A DNA stretch of 64,000 nt, taken from positions 2,294,001 through 2,358,000 of the forward strand of contig CP099652.1 in the NCBI GenBank assembly GCA_024123955.1. The letters run 5' to 3'. The notes under the pieces are model-generated. The model had not been told where the DNA came from. It searched no databases and worked only from the letters and a program-made list of their open reading frames with translations. The position numbers were made by a program, and so were the translations under genes. This stretch comes from Oxalobacteraceae bacterium OTU3CINTB1 (GTDB lineage: Bacteria; Pseudomonadota; Gammaproteobacteria; Burkholderiales; Burkholderiaceae_D). Shown one piece after another: positions 29,036 to 39,769 of the stretch (positions are counted from its first letter, which is position 1; the number at the start of each line of letters is the position of its first letter).

Positions 29036-29272
29036 ATGAGCAACAAAGGGCAACTGTTACAAGACCCATTCCTCAATGCCTTGCGCAAAGAGCATGTTCC
29101 TGTCTCGATCTATCTGGTCAACGGCATCAAGCTGCAGGGCCACATTGAATCGTTCGATCAGTACGTCGTACTGCTGCGCAACACCGTTACCCAGATGGTG
29201 TACAAACACGCCATCTCCACGGTAGTGCCGGCCCGCGCCGTCAATCTCAACATTGAATCCGAAGCGGAATAA
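29036..29272 (+). CDS. hfq: RNA chaperone Hfq
   Basis: 78 residues. Hexameric Sm-like protein that pairs small RNAs with mRNAs. Sm1 ([20 protein letters not shown]) and Sm2 ([12 protein letters not shown]) motifs are intact, including the proximal-face Q8 and K56/H57 (YKH). Short C-terminal tail, as in betaproteobacteria. First gene of the hfq-hflX-hflK-hflC block. Confidence 0.98.
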   Translation: MSNKGQLLQDPFLNALRKEHVPVSIYLVNGIKLQGHIESFDQYVVLLRNTVTQMVYKHAISTVVPARAVNLNIESEAE

Positions 29273-29314
29273 GCGCTTGCATCTCGGCTTCTTTCCAACT
29301 TGCCTGACCGTCTT

Positions 29315-30544
29315 ATGCGCGCAGCTCTAGTCGGTATCGATTTCGGTCAGGGCGACTTTGCCGCCAGCGTCGAGGAACTGCAACTGCTGGCCCGTTCAGC
29401 AGGCGCGGAGCCTGTCACGACGATCACGGCAAAGCGTTCCTCTCCTGACGCGGCGTATTTCGTTGGCAGCGGCAAGGCCGACGAGATCGGTCTGGCCGTG
29501 CTCGATCACGCCATCGAAATCGTCATCTTCAACCACGCGCTGTCGCCGGCCCAGCAACGCAACCTGGAAAAGCGCCTGCAGATCCGGGTGCTCGACCGTA
29601 CCAGCCTGATTCTCGACATTTTCGCCCAGCGCGCCGCCTCCCACGAGGGCAAGCTGCAGGTGGAACTGGCGCAGCTGCAGCATCTGGCCACGCGCCTGAT
29701 CCGCGGCTGGACCCACCTTGAACGGCAAAAGGGCGGTATCGGCTTGCGCGGTCCGGGTGAGACGCAGCTTGAAACCGACCGCCGATTGATCGGCGAGCGG
29801 GTCAAGGCTCTGCGCGCGCGCCTCGGCAAGCTGCGCAAGCAGCACGAGACGCAGCGCCGTTCGCGTGGACGCAGCCAGACGTTCTCGGTGTCGCTGGTCG
29901 GCTATACCAATGCCGGCAAATCGACCCTGTTCAACGCGGTGACCAAGGCTGGCGTCTACGTCGCCGACCAGTTGTTCGCGACGTTGGACACGACCTCGCG
30001 CCGCGTCTACATGGGCCAGGAAGTGGGCAACGTGGTGTTCTCGGACACGGTCGGTTTCGTGCGCGAGCTGCCGCACCAGCTGGTGGCGGCGTTCCGCGCC
30101 ACGCTGGAAGAGACCATTCACGCAGATTTGCTGCTGCACGTCGTCGACGCCTCGTCGCCGGTGCGCATGGAGCAGATCGAGCAGGTCAACCTGGTGCTCA
30201 AGGAGATCGGCGCCGATCATATTCCGCAGATTTTGGTGTGGAACAAGATCGACGCGGCCGGCCTGGAGCCGTCTGTGGAAAGGGATGAATATGCTAAAAT
30301 TTCCCGCGTTTTCCTCAGCGCGCGCACCGGCCAGGGCGTCGATTTGCTGCGCGAGGCGGTGGTCGAATGGGCCAAGGCGGCGCCCGGCGCCAGGCTGAAC
30401 CAGGCCTACCCGACAGGCGACACAGAAGAATTCGAAGAAGCGGATCTGGCGGACGAAGGGGAGGCAGCCGACGGCGACGCCGACTCCATCTCCGACTCGG
30501 AAGCAGATAGCAGTCCCACCCCTAATCACGTTGGATCACACTGA
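29315..30544 (+). CDS. hflX: GTPase HflX
   Basis: About 409 residues. Ribosome-splitting GTPase that rescues stalled 70S ribosomes under stress. The N-terminal HflX domain includes LEKRLQIRVLDRTSLILDIF, followed by the G domain with GYTNAGKST (near residue 196) and VWNKID. I use ATG 29315 (MRAALVGIDFG); an in-frame TTG at 29300 would add five residues. The acidic C-terminal extension (about 40 residues rich in E, D and S) is not part of the G domain. The stop overlaps hflK by TGATG. Confidence 0.95.
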   Translation: MRAALVGIDFGQGDFAASVEELQLLARSAGAEPVTTITAKRSSPDAAYFVGSGKADEIGLAVLDHAIEIVIFNHALSPAQQRNLEKRLQIRVLDRTSLILDIFAQRAASHEGKLQVELAQLQHLATRLIRGWTHLERQKGGIGLRGPGETQLETDRRLIGERVKALRARLGKLRKQHETQRRSRGRSQTFSVSLVGYTNAGKSTLFNAVTKAGVYVADQLFATLDTTSRRVYMGQEVGNVVFSDTVGFVRELPHQLVAAFRATLEETIHADLLLHVVDASSPVRMEQIEQVNLVLKEIGADHIPQILVWNKIDAAGLEPSVERDEYAKISRVFLSARTGQGVDLLREAVVEWAKAAPGARLNQAYPTGDTEEFEEADLADEGEAADGDADSISDSEADSSPTPNHVGSH

Positions 30545-31848
30545 TGCGTGTCTCCTCAATTATGAAACGTCTTGGCCTCAAGCCGTCGCTGAACGATCCC
30601 CGCTGGGGCTCGGACAAGAAGGACGGCGAGCCGCAAGCGAACGAAGGCAAAAAGCCTGGCGAAGGCCCCCCCGACATGGAGCAGCTGTGGCGCGATTTCA
30701 ATCAGCGCCTCAATAGCTTCTTCGGCCAGAAAAAAGGTCCCGACGGTCCCAATAACGGCGGCCCCGCCGGTCCAGGCGGACCGCGTCCCGATTCGGCAGG
30801 CATGCGCGCCACCGCCGGCGCGGTCGGCGTGGTGGCCTTGCTGATCTGGCTCGCCAGCGGCTCGTTCATCGTGCAGGAGGGCCAGACCGGTATCGTCTAC
30901 ACCTTCGGTAAAGTGAGCCACACCACCGGCTCCGGTTTCAACTGGCGCTGGCCGTATCCGTTCCAGCGCGACGAGACGGTCAAGGTCTCGCAGATGCGCA
31001 TGATCGAAGTGGGCTACCGCGGCAACGTCAAGAACAAGCAGACCGGCGAATCGCTGATGCTGACCGACGACGAGAACATCATCGACATGCAGTTCGCGGT
31101 GCAGTTCAAGCTGAAGGACCCGGTCGCATGGCTGATGAACAACCGCGATGAAGAGGAGACGGTGCGCCAGGTCGCCGAGACCTCGATCCGCGAAATCGTC
31201 GGCAAGAACAAGATGGACTTCGTGCTGTACGAGGGCCGCGACAAGGTCGCCTTCGAAACGCAGCAGCTGATGCAGGTGATCCTCGACCGCTACGCCTCCG
31301 GCGTGCTGATTTCGAACGTCACGCTGCAGGCGGTGCAGCCGCCGGAGCAGGTGCAGGGCGCCTTCGACGACGCCGTCAAGGCCGGCCAGGATCTGGAACG
31401 CCAGAAGAACGAAGGCCAGGCCTACGCCAACGACGTCATTCCGAAGGCGCGCGGCTACGCTTCGCGTCTGCTGCAGGAGGCCGAAGCCTATCGCTCGATG
31501 GTCACCGAAAACGCCACCGGTAACGCGGCCCGCTTCAAGCAGGTGCTGACCGAGTACCAGAAGGCGCCGGGCGTGACGCGCGACCGCATGTATCTGGAAA
31601 CCATGCAGCAGATTTATTCGAGCGCCAGCAAGGTGATGGTCGACGCCAAGAGCGGCAGCAATCTGCTGTATCTGCCGCTGGACAAACTGATCGCCCAGGC
31701 GGCGGCCACCGACGCCACGGCGGCGGCCAAGGCGGCGACGCCACCGGCGACGGCGACGTTGCCGTCGGAAGTCATGCCATCGGTTGAAGTAACCCGCCAG
31801 CGCGATTCGCGCTCGCGCGAGTCCGGACGTGACCGGGAGGGTCGTTAA
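30544..31848 (+). CDS. hflK: FtsH protease modulator HflK
   Basis: 434 residues. SPFH/band-7 membrane protein that assembles with HflC around FtsH and limits its attack on membrane proteins. A Gly/Pro-rich cytoplasmic N-terminus (residues 1-90) precedes one membrane segment (TAGAVGVVALLIWLASGSFIV) and the band-7 domain (GQTGIVYTFGKVSHTTGSGF onward). The C-terminus is Ala/Thr-rich. It overlaps both neighbours by one or more bases, so hflX, hflK and hflC are translationally coupled. Confidence 0.96.
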   Translation: MRVSSIMKRLGLKPSLNDPRWGSDKKDGEPQANEGKKPGEGPPDMEQLWRDFNQRLNSFFGQKKGPDGPNNGGPAGPGGPRPDSAGMRATAGAVGVVALLIWLASGSFIVQEGQTGIVYTFGKVSHTTGSGFNWRWPYPFQRDETVKVSQMRMIEVGYRGNVKNKQTGESLMLTDDENIIDMQFAVQFKLKDPVAWLMNNRDEEETVRQVAETSIREIVGKNKMDFVLYEGRDKVAFETQQLMQVILDRYASGVLISNVTLQAVQPPEQVQGAFDDAVKAGQDLERQKNEGQAYANDVIPKARGYASRLLQEAEAYRSMVTENATGNAARFKQVLTEYQKAPGVTRDRMYLETMQQIYSSASKVMVDAKSGSNLLYLPLDKLIAQAAATDATAAAKAATPPATATLPSEVMPSVEVTRQRDSRSRESGRDREGR

Positions 31849-32765
31849 TGAATCGCATAGCTAGTTCCCTCATTGCTGTTTTCGTCGCGTTGCTGTTGCT
31901 GTCGTCGATGGTGTTCGTCGTTGACCAGCGCAAGTACGCGATCGTCTTCGCGCTGGGCCAGATCAAGGAAGTCATCCGCGAGCCGGGGCTGCACTTCAAA
32001 CTGCCGCCGCCGTTCCAGAACGTGCTGTATCTGGATAACCGCATCCTGACGATCGAGTCGGCCGACGCCGAGCGCTTCATCACCGCCGAGAAGATGAACA
32101 TCTTGGTTGACAGCTTCGTCAAGTGGCGCATCGGCCGCAACGAAGGCCAGGCCAAGCTGTATTACGTCACCTTCGGCGGCGACGAGACCCGCGCGCGCGA
32201 CCGCATGTCGGTCATCGTCAAGGCGGCGCTGAACGAGGAAATCACCAAGCACACCGTGAGCGAAGTCATTTCGGGCAAGCGCGGGCAGGTGATGGAGGCG
32301 ATCCGCACCAAGGTGGTCCAGGAAGCGGCGCAGATCGGCGTCGAGATCATCGACGTGCGCCTGAAGCGCGTCGAATATGTCGAGCAGATTAACAACTCGG
32401 TGTACGAGCGCATGAAGGCCGAGCGCCTGCGCGTGGCCAACGAGCTGCGTTCGACCGGCGCCGCCGAATCGGAGAAGATCCGCGCCGACGCCGACCGTCA
32501 GCGTGCCGTGATCCTGGCCGAGGCGTATCGCGAAGCGGAAACGATGCGCGGCGAGGGCGACGCCAAGGCGTCGGCCATCTACGCCGAGGCGTTCGGCCGC
32601 AATCCGGAGTTCTACAAGTTCTATCGCAGCCTGGAAGCGTACCGCGCCACGTTCAAAAACCATGGCGACGTGATGGTGATGGATTCGAGCTCGGACTACT
32701 TCAAGTACTTCAAGAGCTCGGGCACCGGCGGCGCGCCGTCGGCACCGGCGGCGCCGAAGAAGTAA
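31848..32765 (+). CDS. hflC: FtsH protease modulator HflC
   Basis: 305 residues. Partner of HflK in the periplasm-facing HflKC cage. One N-terminal membrane segment (SLIAVFVALLLLSSMVFVV) and the band-7 domain (QRKYAIVFALGQIKEVIREPG). The charged helix ERLRVANELRSTGAAESEKI and the distal region ending YFKYFKSSG are typical. Last gene of the hfq block; followed by an intergenic palindrome without a T-run. Confidence 0.96.
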   Translation: MNRIASSLIAVFVALLLLSSMVFVVDQRKYAIVFALGQIKEVIREPGLHFKLPPPFQNVLYLDNRILTIESADAERFITAEKMNILVDSFVKWRIGRNEGQAKLYYVTFGGDETRARDRMSVIVKAALNEEITKHTVSEVISGKRGQVMEAIRTKVVQEAAQIGVEIIDVRLKRVEYVEQINNSVYERMKAERLRVANELRSTGAAESEKIRADADRQRAVILAEAYREAETMRGEGDAKASAIYAEAFGRNPEFYKFYRSLEAYRATFKNHGDVMVMDSSSDYFKYFKSSGTGGAPSAPAAPKK

Positions 32766-32804
32766 ACCCGGCAAGCTTAAGCGAGACGCCCGCGTCCCAG
32801 CTTA

Positions 32805-32832
32805 AGGGTCGTACCCCAAGGGGTACGACCCT
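32805..32832. repeat. Perfect 13-bp-arm palindrome between hflC and hisZ
   Basis: AGGGTCGTACCCC, AA, GGGGTACGACCCT. The two-base spacer is too short for a normal RNA loop unless the top pairs open, and no T-run follows, so it is not a standard terminator. It may be a protein-binding site or a dispersed repeat. The rest of 32766-32994 holds only a TAAAAT near 32907 that could be a -10 box for hisZ. Confidence 0.6.
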
Positions 32833-32994
32833 GCATGGCAGTGCGGGTTAAGCCGGCAATCAGCCTCCGCAGAGCCAATTTTTCCCTCCCCCCACGCATT
32901 TTCGCGTAAAATATCAGGTTCGGCCCGCCGCTTTTATGGCAGCGCCACGTTCGCCGCATTATTCGTTTTTTAATTTTTCCGTATCCAGTTTCCC

Positions 32995-35470
<2,476 letters not shown>

Positions 35471-35482
35471 TAAGGAATTAAT

Positions 35483-36028
35483 ATGAGCGATCCGCAATCG
35501 AACGAAAAACACCTGTGGGTGTCCTGGGACGAATACCACCGCCTGATCGAGCGCCTGGCGCTGAAGGTCCATGAATCCGGCTGGAAGTTCGACATGGTCC
35601 TGTGCCTGGCGCGCGGCGGCGTGCGTCCGGGCGACGTCTTCTCGCGCATCTTCGACGTGCCGCTGGCGATCCTGTCGACCAGCAGCTACCGCGAAGAAGC
35701 GGGCACCGTGCGCGGTGACCTGGACATCGCCAAGTACATGACGATGACCAAGGGCCCGCTCTCCGGCAAGATCCTGCTGGTCGACGACCTGGCTGATTCC
35801 GGCGTCACCCTGATCAAGGTGATGAAGCATTTGAAGGACAACTTCGAAGGCGTCACCGATGTGAAATCGGCCGTGATCTGGACCAAGGGCAGCTCGGCCT
35901 TCAAGCCGGACTATCAGATGGAGGAACTGCCGCACAATCCGTGGATCCACCAGCCGTTCGAGGACTACGACGGTCTGCGTCCGCATCAACTGGCGGCGTG
36001 GATCAAAAAAGGCGAAGCGGCTCAATAA
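35483..36028 (+). CDS. Purine-type phosphoribosyltransferase
   Basis: 181 residues. PRTase fold with the PRPP-binding loop LLVDDLADSGVTL (about residues 98-110) and MVLCLARGGVRPGDVFSR. It resembles xanthine/hypoxanthine-guanine phosphoribosyltransferases (Gpt-like), which fits its place directly after purA, but the substrate base cannot be fixed from sequence. RBS AAGGA lies 9 bp before the ATG. A strong terminator follows. Confidence 0.88.
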   Translation: MSDPQSNEKHLWVSWDEYHRLIERLALKVHESGWKFDMVLCLARGGVRPGDVFSRIFDVPLAILSTSSYREEAGTVRGDLDIAKYMTMTKGPLSGKILLVDDLADSGVTLIKVMKHLKDNFEGVTDVKSAVIWTKGSSAFKPDYQMEELPHNPWIHQPFEDYDGLRPHQLAAWIKKGEAAQ

Positions 36029-36040
36029 GCTGTTCGACCA

Positions 36041-36063
36041 AGGGAGCTTCGGCTCCCTTTTTT
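36041..36063 (+). terminator. Rho-independent terminator after the phosphoribosyltransferase gene
   Basis: AGGGAGC-TTCG-GCTCCCT hairpin with a UUCG tetraloop followed by TTTTT. It ends the hisZ-purA-PRTase run. Confidence 0.92.
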
Positions 36064-36081
36064 ATTCAATAAAAAAAACAT

Positions 36082-36678
36082 ATGACCCAAGACTTCTTCC
36101 AGACCTTCATTTTGCTGGTTCTCGTGACCGACCCTTTCGGGAACGTGCCGCTGTTTGCCAGCGTGCTCAATCCGGTGCCGCCGGCGCGCCGTTCGCGCAT
36201 CGTGATTCGGGAATGCGCGATCGCGTTTGTGCTGCTGTTGATCTTCATGTTCTTCGGCCGCCACTTCCTGGCGGCGCTGCATCTGTCGGAGGTGGCGCTG
36301 CGCATCGGCGGCGCGGTGATCCTGCTGCTGATTTCGATCCGCATGATCTTCCCGCATCCGGACGGCGTGTTGGGCCGCACCGATGGCGGCGAGCCGTTCA
36401 TCGTGCCGTTGGCGATACCCGCGCTGGCAGGTCCGTCGGCGCTGGCCACGGTGCTGCTGTTCTCCAGCGAGAGCACCGGCGAGGTGATGGTGCACGTGGC
36501 CGCGCTGGCGGCGGTGGCGGTGGTGTGGCTGCTGGTGTTCCTCAGCGCAGAGAAGCTGCAGAAGGTGCTCGGCCCGCAGGTGATGACGGCGTTCGAACGC
36601 CTCATGGGCCTGATCCTGACGGCGATGTCGGTCGAGATGCTGCTAAGTGGGATCCGGGAGTTCGTCAAGACCCTGTGA
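36082..36678 (+). CDS. MarC/YchE-family integral membrane protein
   Basis: 198 residues with about six hydrophobic helices (FILLVLVTDPFGNVPLFASVL, AIAFVLLLIFMFFG, IGGAVILLLISIRMI, LAGPSALATVLLF, and a last pair around residues 135-195). The motif TDPFGNVP and the IPALAGPSA segment are typical of the MarC family. No transport substrate is established for the family. It begins just after the upstream terminator, with an A-rich leader and no clear promoter. Confidence 0.85.
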   Translation: MTQDFFQTFILLVLVTDPFGNVPLFASVLNPVPPARRSRIVIRECAIAFVLLLIFMFFGRHFLAALHLSEVALRIGGAVILLLISIRMIFPHPDGVLGRTDGGEPFIVPLAIPALAGPSALATVLLFSSESTGEVMVHVAALAAVAVVWLLVFLSAEKLQKVLGPQVMTAFERLMGLILTAMSVEMLLSGIREFVKTL

Positions 36679-36743
36679 GTTTTGACGGCGGCCGCCGCGC
36701 CGTCGTCAGCGCACAACGATGTCGGGTTTTCCGTAGCCCGGAC

Positions 36744-36783
36744 TTGCTAGTTAAATTTGTCAAATATATAATTCCCATGGGAA
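36744..36783 (+). promoter_or_regulatory. Sigma70-type promoter of the chemoreceptor gene with an operator-like palindrome at the start site
   Basis: TTGCTA (36744-36749), 17-bp spacer, TATAAT (36767-36772). The perfect palindrome TTCCCATGGGAA (36772-36783) covers the expected transcription start, a common position for a repressor site. Confidence 0.6.
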
Positions 36784-36837
36784 ATTCTTCGACATTTAAC
36801 AATTACGCAAGCGGTGCACATCGCGGAAGGCAGGCAT

Positions 36838-38478
36838 ATGAAAAACTTGAGTGTGAAAACGCGCATGATGGGCGGCTTCGGCATCCTGTTGGTTTTGCTG
36901 ATCACCATTTCCATTCTCGGCATCGTGAGCTTGTACAAGCTGAAGGCGAGTCTGACGGAAATCGTTTATGTGAATAGCGTGCAAAGCACGCTCGCCGTGG
37001 AGCTTCGCGCCAGCCAGCAGGACCGCTTTATCGCCGTGCGCAATCTGGCGCTGCTCAACGACATGCCCTCGATGCAGCTTGAAGTGGACCGAATCCGCAC
37101 GCAGGAACTGGCGTATGCCGACGCCTATCAAAAGCTGGGAAAAATCCTCGACGACGACGCCGAAACCACCGCGAAGGAGCGCGCCTTGTTCGCGTCGCTG
37201 AAAGACGTCGAGGCGGCGGCGATGCCGCTGTTTAAGCAGGCGACCGAACTCGGACTTGCCAATAAACCGGAGGAGGCGACCGCGCTGCTGATGGGCGAGC
37301 TGCGCGCCAAACAACGCAATTGGACGGCCGTGCTGACCGAGCTGCAGGCGCTGGAAGAGCAGGTCAACCGCGACAGCGGCGAGGAGGCTTCCGGTATGGC
37401 CGAGGTCTCGAGCAAACTGATTATGGCCATGGCGCTGGCGGCGATCGCGTTTGCGCTGGCCACCGGCGTGTGGGTGGCGCGCAGCATCCTGGGTCAACTG
37501 GGCGGCGAACCGTCGCTGGCGCAGGACGTGGCGCGCCAGATCGCCGACGGCAATCTGGAGGTCCACGTGCCGCTGCAAGGCGATAGCGACAGCTTGATGG
37601 CGTCGCTCGAATCGATGCGCAAGCAGTTGAACGGCATCGTTTCGGGCATCAAGGCGTCGGCCAATTCGATCGCCGTCGCGGCGGCGGAAATCGCCGAGGG
37701 CAATGCCGACCTGTCGCAGCGCACCGAGGAACAGGCGTCGTCGCTGGAGGAAACCGCGTCCAGCATGGAGGAGTTGACGTCGACCGTGAAGCAGAACGCG
37801 CGCAACGCGCTTGACGGCGACAACCTGGTGCGCAACGCGTCCGGCATCGCTGTCGCCGGCGGCGAGGTGGTGCAGCGCGTGGTCACCAGCATGAGCGACA
37901 TCTCGCGCAGCTCGACCAAGATCACCGAGATCATTGCCGTTATCGAGGGCATCGCCTTCCAGACCAACATCCTGGCGCTGAACGCCGCCGTGGAGGCGGC
38001 GCGCGCCGGTGAGCAGGGGCGCGGCTTCGCGGTGGTGGCGAGCGAGGTGCGCACGCTGGCGCAGCGCAGCGCCACGGCGGCCAAGGAGATCAAGGATTTG
38101 ATCCAGGCTTCGGCCGGCTACGTGGCCGACGGCGCCGGTTTGGTGGACGAGGCGGGACGCACGATGGACGATGTGGTCAAGGCGGTGACCACGGTGCAGC
38201 ACATTATCGGCGAGATCGTCACGGCGTCGAACGAGCAAAGCGCGGGCATCGAACAGGTCAACCAGGCCATCGTCCAGATGGACGCGGTGACCCAGCAAAA
38301 CGCCGCGCTGGTGGAGCAGGCCACCGCCGCCGCGCAGTCGATGGCCGACCAGGCGCAAAGCCTGCGCGACGCCGTCGCCCGCTTCATCGTGGCCGACGAT
38401 GGCGCCGGCGTATCGATGTCGGCGCGCCGTCCTGTCAGGCCGTCGCGCGCGGTGCCCGCGCTTGGCATGAGCCGCTAG
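36838..38478 (+). CDS. Methyl-accepting chemotaxis protein
   Basis: 546 residues. Chemoreceptor with TM1 (about 11-32), a four-helix-bundle-type periplasmic domain (about 33-190), TM2 (about 193-213), HAMP (about 214-268) and a long cytoplasmic coiled coil with the hairpin tip [22 protein letters not shown] (split here over residues near 370-390), where CheA and CheW bind. There is no C-terminal NWETF-type CheR tether. I start at ATG 36838, preceded by GGAAGG; an upstream ATG at 36814 is not needed. The ligand is unknown; the adjacent sugar locus makes a link to carbohydrate sensing possible but unproven. Confidence 0.94.
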   Translation: MKNLSVKTRMMGGFGILLVLLITISILGIVSLYKLKASLTEIVYVNSVQSTLAVELRASQQDRFIAVRNLALLNDMPSMQLEVDRIRTQELAYADAYQKLGKILDDDAETTAKERALFASLKDVEAAAMPLFKQATELGLANKPEEATALLMGELRAKQRNWTAVLTELQALEEQVNRDSGEEASGMAEVSSKLIMAMALAAIAFALATGVWVARSILGQLGGEPSLAQDVARQIADGNLEVHVPLQGDSDSLMASLESMRKQLNGIVSGIKASANSIAVAAAEIAEGNADLSQRTEEQASSLEETASSMEELTSTVKQNARNALDGDNLVRNASGIAVAGGEVVQRVVTSMSDISRSSTKITEIIAVIEGIAFQTNILALNAAVEAARAGEQGRGFAVVASEVRTLAQRSATAAKEIKDLIQASAGYVADGAGLVDEAGRTMDDVVKAVTTVQHIIGEIVTASNEQSAGIEQVNQAIVQMDAVTQQNAALVEQATAAAQSMADQAQSLRDAVARFIVADDGAGVSMSARRPVRPSRAVPALGMSR

Positions 38479-38574
38479 TTGGAAGTCGAACACCGGCGGG
38501 ACGGCATCGCGCCGCCCGCTGCCTTCAGCAGCCCGCCGGGCCGATGCGCGCGATGGCAAACTTATAAAAAAGTC

Positions 38575-38604
38575 TTTACAGTGCGCGGCGAACGCGAGTA
38601 GACT
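38575..38604 (+). promoter_or_regulatory. Candidate promoter upstream of the lacI-type gene
   Basis: TTTACA (38575-38580), 18-bp spacer, TAGACT (38599-38604). The first operator palindrome starts 11 bp downstream, over or just after the expected start site, a layout that would give repression. Confidence 0.45.
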
Positions 38605-38615
38605 TTTCAAAACAG

Positions 38616-38684
38616 AATGTAACCGGTTACATTTCCATTAAAGTAATCGGTTATATTTTTTGACGCTGATGTAACCGGTTACAT
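38616..38684 (+). promoter_or_regulatory. Three LacI-family operators
   Basis: Site 1 is AATGTAACCGGTTACATT, an 18-bp perfect palindrome (38616-38633). Site 2 is TAATCGGTTA (38644-38653), one base from the core TAACCGGTTA. Site 3 is ATGTAACCGGTTACAT (38669-38684). All have the central CG typical of LacI-family operators. The centres are 24 and 28 bp apart, within about 90 bp of the regulator start. They probably bind the LacI-type protein encoded at 38703. Confidence 0.85.
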
Positions 38685-38702
38685 TTCCCGAAAGCAGCAA
38701 GC

Positions 38703-39710
38703 ATGGCGATAACGATCAAGGACGTGGCGCAGGAGGCCGGCGTGTCGGTGGCGTCGGTGTCGCGCGCGCTCAACGGCCACGCCAGCATCACCGACGATAC
38801 CCGCAAACACATCCTGACGGTGGTCAAACGGATGCGCTATATGCCGCACGTCGGCGCCCGCAGCCTGACCACCAGCTTCACCAACACCATCGGCGTGCTG
38901 CTGCCGGACCTGTACGGCGAGTTCTTCTCCGAGATCATTCGCGGCATCGACGTCGCCGCGCGCGCCCGTGGCCTGCACCTGATGGTATCGAGCCTGCACG
39001 GCGACGCCGACGAGGTGGCGCTCTCGATCCGCGCCATGCGCGGCCGCGTCGACGGTCTGCTGGTGATGTCGCCGCATGTGGACGCGGCGCTGCTGTCCGA
39101 TAACCTGCCCGAAGACCTGCCGATCGTTTTGATGAGCACCGCCGCCGGCGGCACGCAATACGCTTCCATCTCGTTCGATAACTACAGCGGCGCCTACGCC
39201 ATGGTGGCGCATCTGGTGGGGCAGGGCTACAGGCGCATCGCCTTCCTCGCCGGCCCGGCCGGTAACTTCGAGGCGCAGGAGCGCTTGCGCGGCTATCACG
39301 CGGCGTTGGCCACGCTCGAGCCGAACGCGGTGGCGCAGGTGTTCGAAGGCGACTTCTCCGAGGAGTCGGGGCAGCGGGTGGGCAAGGCGCTGGCCGTCGC
39401 AGCAAACCGCCCGGACGCGCTGTTCGCGGCCAACGACATGATGGCCATCGGCGCGTTGCTGGAGCTGCGCCAGCAAGGACTGGAGCTGCCGCGCGATATC
39501 GCGCTGGCCGGCTTCGATGATATTCGTATTGCGCGGTACGTCAGTCCGGCATTGACGACCGTTCGAGTCCCGATCGCCGATCTGGGCGTGCGGGCGTTGG
39601 AGCGCCTGCATGCGCAAATCGGTCAGTCCGGGAACACGCCGGTGAGCGCGCAGACACTGGCCGCCGAGCTGGTGGTGCGTGCTTCGACGGGAGGTAGTCA
39701 GCAAAGTTAG
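38703..39710 (+). CDS. LacI-family transcriptional regulator of the glucan locus
   Basis: 335 residues. N-terminal HTH and hinge helix (ITIKDVAQEAGVSVASVSRALNGH), then a periplasmic-binding-protein-like ligand domain (TNTIGVLLPDLYGEFFSEI, FDDIRIARYVSPALTTVRVP). The GxVSxASVSRALN recognition region is intact, so it should bind DNA. It lies immediately after three matching operators and 59 bp before the TonB receptor gene, so autoregulation and control of the whole locus are likely. No such operator is visible in the 39711-39769 gap. The inducer is probably an oligosaccharide taken up by the downstream transporter (inference). Confidence 0.93.
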   Translation: MAITIKDVAQEAGVSVASVSRALNGHASITDDTRKHILTVVKRMRYMPHVGARSLTTSFTNTIGVLLPDLYGEFFSEIIRGIDVAARARGLHLMVSSLHGDADEVALSIRAMRGRVDGLLVMSPHVDAALLSDNLPEDLPIVLMSTAAGGTQYASISFDNYSGAYAMVAHLVGQGYRRIAFLAGPAGNFEAQERLRGYHAALATLEPNAVAQVFEGDFSEESGQRVGKALAVAANRPDALFAANDMMAIGALLELRQQGLELPRDIALAGFDDIRIARYVSPALTTVRVPIADLGVRALERLHAQIGQSGNTPVSAQTLAAELVVRASTGGSQQS

Positions 39711-39769
39711 TAGTAGCTTCATGCCTTGGTAGTACACACAAAAAAAGTACACAAAAACAGGAGACAACC

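Noticed and set aside
32805..32832. Palindrome as a Rho-independent terminator of hflC
   Set aside because: No T-run follows and the centre is only two bases; reported as a palindrome instead.
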